In this document: positions 1 through 6,502 of the stretch, piece by piece
Position numbering within the stretch: position 1 is the first letter of the stretch
How the letters are laid out: the number at the start of each line of letters is the position of its first letter
Assembly (NCBI GenBank): GCA_002710495.1
Contig: PAKE01000002.1
Coordinates: 14,357 to 21,328 of the forward strand
Length of the DNA: 6,972 bases
Source: Flavobacteriales bacterium
Lineage (GTDB): Bacteria > Bacteroidota > Bacteroidia > Flavobacteriales > BACL11
Direction of reading: 5' to 3'
Notes under the pieces: generated by a model
The model's database searches: none
Told to the model about the DNA's origin: nothing
What the model saw: the letters and a program-made list of their open reading frames with translations, nothing else
Made by a program: the position numbers and the translations under genes

Positions 1-428
1 AAAGAACCTAACTGAAATACAACTGGTAAAATGTTATTGTTAAACATATCAATCAACCGATTTATAGTTTGTAACTGCACAGCAGAATGACCATATGAAA
101 GCGATTGAATTTTTAGAAGTAACATGATTTTTACAATATCCTGAGGAACTTCACCTCCTATTCCGCAAGCATGAGAAACAACTAGATTTCTTTGTAGTTG
201 TTCCAAATCTTCATTAGTAATCTTATGATTACATAAAGAACCAAACCCTGTATTGACACCATAAATAGGATCCTTAGAATTCTTAAGCTTTTCATCCAAA
301 TACTTTCTGCACTCTTTTACCTTTTTCTCAGACTTCTCAGAAAGTTCAATCTTAATCTCTTCTGATAATATTTTAGAAATATCTGAAAAAGTGAGTAATT
401 TCTCTCCTATTTTATACATTTTTGACAT
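1..428 (-). CDS. hutH: Histidine ammonia-lyase, N-terminal part (runs off left edge)
   Basis: This aromatic amino acid lyase would deaminate L-histidine to trans-urocanate, the first step of cytosolic histidine breakdown. Only the first 142 residues lie in the window. They contain YGVNTGFG (residues 56-63), whose Tyr56 matches the catalytic tyrosine of the family. LQRNLVVSHACGIGG (78-92) follows; the Ser-His pair there is what histidine-type enzymes carry, whereas tyrosine/phenylalanine-type enzymes differ. The last visible residues, FQLGS, lead into the segment that should hold the Ala-Ser-Gly triad forming the MIO cofactor; that triad is outside the window. The start ATG overlaps the hisS stop codon (TAATG, 426-430), so the gene is probably cotranscribed and translationally coupled with hisS. 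A second ATG three codons in (417-419) is possible. Family assignment is secure; histidine specificity is inferred from the partial sequence. Confidence 0.9.
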   Translation of the reverse strand, partial: MSKMYKIGEKLLTFSDISKILSEEIKIELSEKSEKKVKECRKYLDEKLKNSKDPIYGVNTGFGSLCNHKITNEDLEQLQRNLVVSHACGIGGEVPQDIVKIMLLLKIQSLSYGHSAVQLQTINRLIDMFNNNILPVVFQLGS

Positions 429-1774
429 TACTGTAATTTTGTAATAAATTCTGAAATTGAGATTTGTTCTTGATTACCTAGTTTCATGTCTTTTACTGTA
501 ATTTTTTCAGAATTCATTTCATCTTCCCCAATCATTACTACAAATTCCACTCCTTTCTTATCTGCATAATTCATCTGTTTTTTCATTTTTACAGATGTAG
601 GATACAATTCGGAACTAATCCCATTTTCTCGGAGTTGTTTTAATAGCCCTAAACAAAATACAGATTCTTTTTTTCCAAAATTAGCGAACATTATTCTAGT
701 ATTCTGATCAATGTTTTCTGGAAAACAATTTAGTTCTTCCATCACCATGTAAATTCTATCTATTCCAAAAGAAATTCCAACACCAGAAACATCATCAAGT
801 CCAAAAACAGAAGTTAGATTATCGTATCTTCCTCCACCTGCAACCGAACCAATTTTTACATCATTTTGTTTTACTTCAAAAATACATCCTGTATAATAAT
901 CAATTCCTCTCGCTAAGGTTATATCAAATTTTAATTGTGCAGTTTTAAGTCCTAATTTGCTGATATTTTCAGAAACATATTGAAGTTCCTCTACTCCTTT
1001 TTTTCCTGTTTCAGATTGTTTTAAAAAATCTGATAATTCTGAAATATCGGAAGAATTTAGGAATTTTTCTAATACTGAAATACCTTCTTCAGAAACTCCT
1101 TCTGAACTCATTTCTTCTTTTACTTTATCAATTCCAATTCTATCTAATTTATCTAGTATAATTACAATATTGTTAAATAATTCTGGACAACCCATTATCT
1201 CAACCATTCCATTCAACACCTTTCGGTTATTAATACAGATTTCAATATTTGGTATGTTTAAAGATGTAAATACCTCATCAGAAAGTTGTACTAATTCAAT
1301 CTCTGAAATCAAAGATTTCGTTCCTATTATATCTGCATCACATTGAAGAAATTCACGAAATCTTCCTTTTTGTGGTCTATCAGCTCTCCAAACATTTTGC
1401 ATCTGATATCTTTTAAAAGGAAAAGTAATATCATTTCTGTTTTGCACAACATACCTTGCAAAAGGAACCGTTAAATCATATCTTAATGCTTTATCGGAAA
1501 TTTTTTTTGTTAAGTCTTTAGAAGTAGAATTTGCATCACAATTTGTTTTTGAAAGAAAATCTCCTGAATTTAGAACCTTAAAAATTAATCTATCACCTTC
1601 ATCACCGTATTTTCCTGTAAGAGTTTCTGAATTTTCCATTGCAGGCGTCTGTATAGGAGAAAAACCATACTTTTCAAATGCAGATTTAACCACAGAAAAG
1701 ATATAGTTTCTCCGAAACATAACAGATGGAGAAAAATCTCTCATCCCTTTTGGTGTTGAAGCCTTTGTTGTCAT
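428..1774 (-). CDS. hisS: Histidyl-tRNA synthetase
   Basis: Class II cytosolic enzyme that attaches histidine to tRNA-His using ATP; 448 residues, a normal full length. The N-terminus has the family opening TPKGMRDFSP (7-16), then RYDLTVPFARYV (98-109). Motif 2 spans about 119-151 and includes RADRPQKGRFREF (130-142). The histidine-binding loop is ARGIDYYTG (288-296), with Arg289 as the family's conserved arginine. GGGRYDNL (313-320) and motif 3, GISFGIDRI (333-341, Arg340), complete the active site. Residues about 355-448 form the anticodon-binding domain. The stretch QCDADIIG (144-151) is closer to the form I recall from archaeal/eukaryotic-type HisRS (QCDFDIAG) than to the E. coli form. 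The ATG at 1774 places TPKGMRDFSP a few residues in, as usual. It is transcribed divergently from the lipoprotein gene and overlaps hutH downstream. Confidence 0.97.
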   Translation of the reverse strand: MTTKASTPKGMRDFSPSVMFRRNYIFSVVKSAFEKYGFSPIQTPAMENSETLTGKYGDEGDRLIFKVLNSGDFLSKTNCDANSTSKDLTKKISDKALRYDLTVPFARYVVQNRNDITFPFKRYQMQNVWRADRPQKGRFREFLQCDADIIGTKSLISEIELVQLSDEVFTSLNIPNIEICINNRKVLNGMVEIMGCPELFNNIVIILDKLDRIGIDKVKEEMSSEGVSEEGISVLEKFLNSSDISELSDFLKQSETGKKGVEELQYVSENISKLGLKTAQLKFDITLARGIDYYTGCIFEVKQNDVKIGSVAGGGRYDNLTSVFGLDDVSGVGISFGIDRIYMVMEELNCFPENIDQNTRIMFANFGKKESVFCLGLLKQLRENGISSELYPTSVKMKKQMNYADKKGVEFVVMIGEDEMNSEKITVKDMKLGNQEQISISEFITKLQ

Positions 1775-1783
1775 TTTCTTTAT

Positions 1784-1791
1784 TAATTTTG
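1784..1791 (+). promoter_or_regulatory. Possible distal promoter -7 element for the lipoprotein operon
   Basis: TAATTTTG is a full match to TAnnTTTG. A TTTG at 1764-1767, inside the start of hisS on the other strand, lies 16 bases upstream and could serve as the -33 element, though the spacing is slightly short. Transcription from here would give the lipoprotein gene a leader of about 50 bases. In such AT-rich DNA a chance match is quite possible. Confidence 0.3.
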
Positions 1792-1794
1792 ATG

Positions 1795-1802
1795 CAAATA
1801 TC
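1795..1802 (-). promoter_or_regulatory. Possible hisS promoter -7 element
   Basis: On the minus strand this reads GATATTTG followed by CATC, a 7-of-8 match to the Bacteroidota -7 element TAnnTTTG (first base differs). It lies about 20 bases before the hisS ATG, which would give a short leader of roughly 15 bases. I do not see a clear TTG-type -33 element upstream, so the call rests on the -7 match and position only. Confidence 0.35.
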
Positions 1803-1827
1803 GTAAAATATAATATATATATTTCAC

Positions 1828-1835
1828 TACATTTG
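1828..1835 (+). promoter_or_regulatory. Possible proximal promoter -7 element for the lipoprotein operon
   Basis: TACATTTG is a full match to the Bacteroidota -7 consensus TAnnTTTG. It ends only 11 bases before the lipoprotein ATG at 1847, so a transcript starting at the usual distance would have a leader of only a few bases. No TTG-type -33 element is visible at the right distance upstream, where the DNA is an alternating A/T run. It competes with the distal candidate at 1784-1791. Confidence 0.3.
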
Positions 1836-1846
1836 CTTTAATAAAT

Positions 1847-2671
1847 ATGAGACATATTCTTACATTATTTATTCTTATTTTATCATCTTGTAGTATGAAT
1901 AACAATAGTAATATTGATAATATCAAAAAAGTGTTGTATACTCAACAAGATTGTTGGAACAATGGAGATATTGATAGATTTATGCAAGGTTATTGGAATT
2001 CTGAGAAATTAATCTTTGCTACAGATAAAGGTGAAACTACTTTTGGATGGAAAAACACCTTAAATAGATACAAAAGCAGTTATCCTACCAAAGAAAGTAT
2101 GGGAGAATTAAAGTTTGAAATATATGATGTAAAACTAACTTCCAAGAAGACTTCTGTTGTAAATGGAAAATGGGAAATTATTAGATCTAAGGATTTATCA
2201 CAATTGACAAATAAAATAACCGATCAAATAAAAGAAGAAGGTATTCTATTTACCATTATTTTGAATGATGAAAACGACAATAATCAAAGAGAAAAATTTA
2301 AAAGTTATTTAGATAGTTCTCGTTATTTTTCGAACATTAAATTTATTGATAAAGAAATTTCATATAAAGAATTACAGGAAGATATGGGAGAGAATTTGTC
2401 TTCAGTATTGGATATTAATCCTTTGCCTGATTCCTATGATGCGCATGTAAAAGCAGAATTTTTAGATACAACTGGACTTAAAAAAATAGAAGATTTTATA
2501 GAAAATTATAAAGGAGAGGGTGTAGTCCAATCTATTTTTTATCAAAGAAATATGGTAGAAAGAATAAAGAAGAAAACAAAATTAATTAATCCTCAAGGAA
2601 ACTTTTGGTTAGAACTAGAAAAATTTGAAAATAAATGGTTAATTGTAAAGGATTCCACTACATCATTTTAG
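1847..2671 (+). CDS. Lipoprotein: NTF2-like (DUF4440-type) domain interrupted by an FtsX-type extracytoplasmic domain
   Basis: Exported lipoprotein of unknown function, 274 residues. Residues 1-15 are a lipoprotein signal peptide with lipobox LSSC and Cys15 as the anchor. Residues about 25-115 match the N-terminal part of Bacteroidota NTF2-like/DUF4440 proteins (QQDCWNNGDIDRFMQGYW at 33-50, YPTKESMGEL at 79-88, VVNGKWEIIRS at 104-114). The domain's closing strands appear only at the end: PQGNFWLELEKFENKWLIV (249-267), then KDST where relatives have DHTS. Between them, about 117-245 read as the FtsX loop between its first two membrane helices: DQIKEEGILFTIIL (126-139), IKFIDKE (164-170), DMGENLSSVLDINPLPDSYD (179-198), HVKAEF (200-205). 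No membrane helix or permease remains. No acidic surface-export signal follows Cys15, so the periplasmic face is likely. The ATG is the start that gives a good signal peptide. It heads a three-gene cluster, ending 1 base before the next start. Confidence 0.85.
   Translation: MRHILTLFILILSSCSMNNNSNIDNIKKVLYTQQDCWNNGDIDRFMQGYWNSEKLIFATDKGETTFGWKNTLNRYKSSYPTKESMGELKFEIYDVKLTSKKTSVVNGKWEIIRSKDLSQLTNKITDQIKEEGILFTIILNDENDNNQREKFKSYLDSSRYFSNIKFIDKEISYKELQEDMGENLSSVLDINPLPDSYDAHVKAEFLDTTGLKKIEDFIENYKGEGVVQSIFYQRNMVERIKKKTKLINPQGNFWLELEKFENKWLIVKDSTTSF
2195..2581 (+). other. FtsX extracytoplasmic-domain-like insertion within the lipoprotein gene (approximate limits)
   Basis: This segment encodes about residues 117-245 of the lipoprotein. 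It begins with LTNKITDQIKE, resembling the stretch just after FtsX helix 1. It continues through the diagnostic acidic/GE...NPLPDS region (residues 178-196), and ends with NMVERIKKK (235-243), resembling the stretch just before FtsX helix 2. It thus seems to be the whole FtsX loop without its membrane helices. The flanking NTF2-like halves join well if it is removed (GKWEIIRS...PQGNFWL). The reading frame is unbroken across both junctions. Base composition and codon use look like the surroundings, so the insertion is not obviously recent. Confidence 0.75.
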
Positions 2672-2672
2672 T

Positions 2673-3521
2673 GTGAATAAATACTTATCTCTTATAAAGT
2701 TCAGCCATACAATTTTTGCAATGCCATTTGCCTTAATTGGTTTCTTCTTAGCAAGTCATCAATCCAATTTTAAATGGGAAACTTTGATATATGTAATACT
2801 TTGTATGGTTTTTGCTCGCTCAGCAGCAATGGCTTTTAATAGGTATATTGATAGAGATATCGATACTGCAAATCCTAGAACTTCAGAAATACGAGAAATA
2901 CCAAACGGCAGTATAAAAGCTAACTCTGCACTTGTATTTGTAATTATTAATTCTCTACTTTTTATTGGAACAACATATTTTATTAATAATATTTGTTTTT
3001 ACCTATCTCCTATTGCACTTTTAGTAGTTTTAGGATATAGTTATACAAAACGATTTACATCACTTTGTCATTTAGTTTTAGGATTAGGACTTTCATTATC
3101 TCCTATTGGAGCTTATCTTGCTGTAACAGGAGAATTTGATGTTATTCCTATTTTATTCTCGTTAGTAGTACTTTTCTGGGTAAGTGGTTTTGATATTATT
3201 TATTCTCTGCAAGATGAAGAGTTTGACAGAGAACAGAAACTACATTCTATTCCTGTTTTACTTGGCAAAAGAAATGCATTAAATTTATCAAAAGTTTTAC
3301 ATTTTCTTGCAATTATTATTCTTTATCAGATTGGTAATTTTGAAGATTTCGGAAGATTTTATTGGATAGGGTTCTGTGTTTTTTCTGTACTACTCATATA
3401 CCAACACACTTTAGTAAAAAAAGATGATTTAAGGAAAGTGAATTTGGCCTTTTTCACAACAAATGGTATTGCATCTGTCATATTCGGAATTTTTGTAATA
3501 TCAGAACTTTTTATAAAATAA
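2673..3521 (+). CDS. ubiA: UbiA-family polyprenyltransferase (4-hydroxybenzoate/MqnP-like)
   Basis: Inner-membrane enzyme that would transfer an isoprenoid chain from a polyprenyl diphosphate to an aromatic acceptor; 282 residues, typical length, with about eight or nine hydrophobic helices. The first Mg/diphosphate motif is NRYIDRDID (56-64: Asn56, Asp60, Asp64). The second is DIIYSLQDEEFD (174-185: Asp174, Tyr177, Asp181, Asp185). The opening KFSHTIFAMPFALIGFFLA (9-27) and YTKRFTSLCHLVLGLGLSLSP (124-144 region) resemble the UbiA subgroup that includes MqnP, which prenylates the dihydroxynaphthoate of the futalosine menaquinone route. Ubiquinone is not expected in Bacteroidota, so a quinone or other prenylated product is likelier; the acceptor cannot be read from sequence. 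The start is GTG, 1 base after the lipoprotein stop; the first internal ATG (codon 17) would delete the conserved opening. The symbol is a family label only. Confidence 0.88.
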   Translation: MNKYLSLIKFSHTIFAMPFALIGFFLASHQSNFKWETLIYVILCMVFARSAAMAFNRYIDRDIDTANPRTSEIREIPNGSIKANSALVFVIINSLLFIGTTYFINNICFYLSPIALLVVLGYSYTKRFTSLCHLVLGLGLSLSPIGAYLAVTGEFDVIPILFSLVVLFWVSGFDIIYSLQDEEFDREQKLHSIPVLLGKRNALNLSKVLHFLAIIILYQIGNFEDFGRFYWIGFCVFSVLLIYQHTLVKKDDLRKVNLAFFTTNGIASVIFGIFVISELFIK

Positions 3522-3524
3522 ACT

Positions 3525-6455
3525 ATGTATAAAAACCTAACATTATCCCTACTAACAATATTAAGCATAAATCTTTCTGCTCAAGATTACTTTCAACAGG
3601 AAGTCAACTACAATATTAGTGTAGAACTTAATGACAAGAATCACACACTGATTGCAGAAGAAATAATTGAATATACAAACAACTCTCCTGATGATTTAGA
3701 TTTTCTATGGTTTCATATTTGGCCTAATGCATATAAAGATAATTCAACTGCACTTGCAAAACATGAGTTGGAAGGTGGAAATACAAATTTATATTATGCA
3801 ACTGAAGAAGATAGAGGTTATATTACAGACTTAAATTTTACGGTTAATGGAAAGAAAGTAGAGTTGAAATATCATCCTGAACATATTGACATCTGCAAAC
3901 TAATTTTAAATAAACCAATAAAATCAGGACAAAAAATCACAATTAAAACGCCATTTAAAGTAAAAATACCCGATGCAAGATTTTCAAGACTTGGTCATGT
4001 AGATCAATCTTATATGATAACACAATGGTACCCAAAACCTGCAGTTTACGATAAAGATGGATGGCACATTATGCCATATTTAAGTCAAGGAGAGTTTTAT
4101 TCTGAATTTGGAAGTTTTGATGTAAGTATTACTCTACCAAGAAATTATACAATTGGTGCAACTGGAGATTTACAAAATAAAGGAGAGCATATTAGATTAA
4201 ATGAAATCGCAGAAATAACTTGGAATAGAGGGTGGAATAAGACATTTGAAAATGACATGAGTTTCCCTGAGTCAAATAAGAAAACTAAAACAATTCGATT
4301 TACTCAAGAAAAAATACATGATTTCGGTTGGTTTGCCGACAAAAGATATCATGTACTAAAAGGTGAAGTAGAACTACCTTATTCTGGAAGAACGGTAACC
4401 CTTTACACTATGTTTACTAATAATGAAGCTCATCTTTGGAAAAATTCAATAGAATATATGCATGATGCTGTTTACTATTACTCCCTATGGAACGGAGATT
4501 ATCCATACAATTATTGCACAGCAGTAGATGGAACAATTGCTGCTGGTGGTGGAATGGAATACCCTAATGTAACCGTGATTGGTGAAAGTGGCAGCCCAAA
4601 AATGCTAGAAGAGGTTATTATGCATGAAGTAGGGCATAATTGGTTTTACGGTATTTTAGGAACTAACGAAAGAGATCATGCTTGGATGGATGAGGGAATA
4701 AATTCATACAACGAACAAAGGTATATGATGAGAAAATATCCCGACCATAATATGTTAGATGAGATGATACCAATACCTAATAAAATTAAAAAAGTGTTTG
4801 ATTTAGAAAATATTACAACTAAAAATATTATGGGGGAATTGATGTATCTTATTGGAGCTTGGACTGCAAAAGATCAGCCAATAGACTTTCCTTCTGCAGA
4901 TTATACATCTATGAATTATGGTGGCATTGTTTATATGAAAACCTATATTGTTTTCGACTATTTAGCTGCGTATCTTGGTCAAGAGATGTTTGATAACTGT
5001 ATGAAAGAATATTTTGAAAAATGGAAATACAAACACCCTCAACCAGAAGATTTGAAAACAATATTTGAAAACAAAACAGGAAAAGATCTATCCTGGTTTT
5101 TTAATAATATGATTACTACAACAAATCAGTTAGACTACTCTATTAGTAAGATTGATAAAGGATCTAGAAACCTAAATATTACTTTAAAAAATAATGGAAC
5201 TATTCCTGGACCTGTTGTAATTTGCGGTGTAAAAGATGGAGTTATTAGTGAAGAACTCTGGGTAGATGGTTTTGAAGGAACAAAAACAATCCCTTATATT
5301 AATGGAGATTACGAACATATCCGAATTGATTATAATGGAGTAATGCCTGAAACCAATAGAAATAATAACATCTATAAAACAAAAGGTTTGTTTAAACAAT
5401 GTGAACCTATAAAACTACAACTAATGGGAAGTGTTTATAACCCAGATAAAACACAAATTTTCTATCATCCTAATCTAAGTTGGAATAAATACAATCAGTT
5501 TTCTTCCGGATTAAGTATTTATAATATATTTATTCCTAAAGGAGGATTCTCCTACAAAATCTCACCTATGTATAGTTTCGGAACAAGAGAATTAGTTGGT
5601 AGAGGAAATTTTGCCTTTACAAAGTATTCTCATTCTTCAATTTTCTCAAAAATTAAATTAAGTGTAGACGCAGAACGCTATAATTATTCTGAAGAATTTA
5701 GATACAATAAGATAGTTCCTTTTTTAACTATAATCTTAAATGAAAACAATCTAAGAAGTAAAAAAGAAAATAGTATTAAAACGTCATATAATGTTTTACA
5801 TAAAGAAGGAATAGACAGAAATTTAGATCCTAATTTTGATGGTGGGGAGCATGATGTGGAAGAAAGAAATAACTTCTTAAACATAGAATATTCTTTTAGA
5901 AATAATAAAACAATAAATCCCTATAGTTTTAATTTATCTCTCGAAAGTGGAGAATATTTCAAAAAAGGGAACCTACTATGTAACTATAATTTTCAACTAA
6001 ATGAAAACAAAAAAATAAGTTCAAGGTTTTATGCTGGAATTGCAAAAATAGATGCGTATCATTATAAATATAACATTCAAATGTCTGCATGGAATGGATT
6101 TATGGATTACTCCTTTTCTGAAAAAACTTTCTCTAGAGAAGATGATGGTAATTTAAGCAGACAAATGTTTATTAGAGAAGGTGGATTAAAACATTATACT
6201 GACATAACATCTGATAATTTCTTGACATCCTTAAGTTTAGATTATAACTTATTAAAAATGTTACATATATATGCAGAAGCAGGAACAGATGGAGCTGATT
6301 TTGCTTATGGATCAGGATTAAAAATAAATCTATCAGGCATTGGTATCTACATTCCAGTTTTTACTGAAAACGGGTTATTTAATGGAGGAAAATATCATGA
6401 AGGAATTAGATTACAATTAAATGCTAATCTTCAAGTAAGCGGATTTGGATTCTAA
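3525..6455 (+). CDS. Secreted M1-family metallopeptidase with C-terminal outer-membrane-barrel-like domain
   Basis: Zinc metallopeptidase of the M1 (aminopeptidase N) family, 976 residues. A signal peptide spans about 1-19 (cleavage after LSA). Residues about 25-260 are the M1 N-terminal beta domain. The catalytic domain has HEVGH (367-371) and Glu390 in WMDEG, giving the HExxH-18x-E zinc site. Tyr470 in VYMK aligns with the family's catalytic tyrosine. The exopeptidase signature GAMEN appears as GGMEY (342-346): Glu345 is kept, Asn is replaced by Tyr. After a beta-rich linker (about 535-615), residues about 625-976 alternate short amphipathic beta strands and polar turns. The end, IYAEAGT...FAYGSGLKINL and a final Phe, resembles Omp85/surface-antigen barrels. 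No type IX secretion tail is seen. It starts 3 bases after the prenyltransferase stop, so is probably cotranscribed with it. Peptidase assignment is firm; the barrel is inferred from pattern. Confidence 0.92.
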   Translation: MYKNLTLSLLTILSINLSAQDYFQQEVNYNISVELNDKNHTLIAEEIIEYTNNSPDDLDFLWFHIWPNAYKDNSTALAKHELEGGNTNLYYATEEDRGYITDLNFTVNGKKVELKYHPEHIDICKLILNKPIKSGQKITIKTPFKVKIPDARFSRLGHVDQSYMITQWYPKPAVYDKDGWHIMPYLSQGEFYSEFGSFDVSITLPRNYTIGATGDLQNKGEHIRLNEIAEITWNRGWNKTFENDMSFPESNKKTKTIRFTQEKIHDFGWFADKRYHVLKGEVELPYSGRTVTLYTMFTNNEAHLWKNSIEYMHDAVYYYSLWNGDYPYNYCTAVDGTIAAGGGMEYPNVTVIGESGSPKMLEEVIMHEVGHNWFYGILGTNERDHAWMDEGINSYNEQRYMMRKYPDHNMLDEMIPIPNKIKKVFDLENITTKNIMGELMYLIGAWTAKDQPIDFPSADYTSMNYGGIVYMKTYIVFDYLAAYLGQEMFDNCMKEYFEKWKYKHPQPEDLKTIFENKTGKDLSWFFNNMITTTNQLDYSISKIDKGSRNLNITLKNNGTIPGPVVICGVKDGVISEELWVDGFEGTKTIPYINGDYEHIRIDYNGVMPETNRNNNIYKTKGLFKQCEPIKLQLMGSVYNPDKTQIFYHPNLSWNKYNQFSSGLSIYNIFIPKGGFSYKISPMYSFGTRELVGRGNFAFTKYSHSSIFSKIKLSVDAERYNYSEEFRYNKIVPFLTIILNENNLRSKKENSIKTSYNVLHKEGIDRNLDPNFDGGEHDVEERNNFLNIEYSFRNNKTINPYSFNLSLESGEYFKKGNLLCNYNFQLNENKKISSRFYAGIAKIDAYHYKYNIQMSAWNGFMDYSFSEKTFSREDDGNLSRQMFIREGGLKHYTDITSDNFLTSLSLDYNLLKMLHIYAEAGTDGADFAYGSGLKINLSGIGIYIPVFTENGLFNGGKYHEGIRLQLNANLQVSGFGF
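5394..6452 (+). other. Predicted outer-membrane beta-barrel domain of the M1 peptidase (approximate limits)
   Basis: Residues about 624-976 lack any helix-rich or peptidase motif. They read as repeated strands of alternating hydrophobic and polar residues, many with aromatic ends (for example FSYKISPMYSFG at 675-686, SFNLSLESGEYF at 801-812, FLTSLSLDYNLL at 899-910). The sequence IREGGLKHY (883-891), followed by a strand and then IYAEAG (915-920), echoes the last strands of surface-antigen barrels. The terminal aromatic Phe976 fits a BAM-recognised C-terminal strand. The number of strands cannot be fixed by eye. Confidence 0.55.
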
Positions 6456-6473
6456 ATACATCTAAAATATCTT

Positions 6474-6502
6474 AAAAAAAACCAGTTTTTCAACTTTTTT
6501 TT
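6474..6502. terminator. Possible bidirectional terminator between convergent genes
   Basis: Eight A bases (6474-6481) and eight T bases (6495-6502) flank a 13-base centre containing a GTT-TTTC-AAC mini-hairpin. The transcript from either strand could fold into an A/U stem with a small bulge and end in a U run. It sits 18 bases after the peptidase stop and touches the stop codon of the convergent membrane-protein gene. The stem is almost all A/T and therefore weak, so position is the main support. Confidence 0.4.

Noticed and set aside
1805..1824. Alternating A/T run as an operator palindrome.
   Set aside because: A simple AT alternation is self-complementary by nature and common in such DNA; there is no further sequence information in it.
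2195..2581. FtsX-like segment as an assembly chimera.
   Set aside because: Both junctions keep the frame, and the flanks complete each other as one NTF2-like domain. A random join would rarely do this, though reads across both junctions would settle it.
1847..2671. Lipoprotein gene as a decayed or truncated ftsX.
   Set aside because: There are no membrane helices or permease domain. It has a proper lipobox and complete NTF2-like flanks, and the frame is open throughout.
2721..2723. ATG at codon 17 as the prenyltransferase start.
   Set aside because: It would remove the conserved KFSHTIF opening; the GTG at 2673 keeps it and fits the 1-base gap.
3359..3568. Minus-strand open frame of 69 codons across the end of the prenyltransferase and start of the peptidase.
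   Set aside because: It lies opposite two well-supported genes, has no recognisable domain, and is a shadow of their coding frames.
5184..5399. Minus-strand open frame of 71 codons inside the peptidase gene.
   Set aside because: Fully antisense to a conserved long gene, with no domain or start context; a shadow frame.
5684..5884. Minus-strand open frame of 66 codons inside the barrel region.
   Set aside because: Antisense shadow; its leucine/serine-rich sequence is what reversed AT-rich codons produce.
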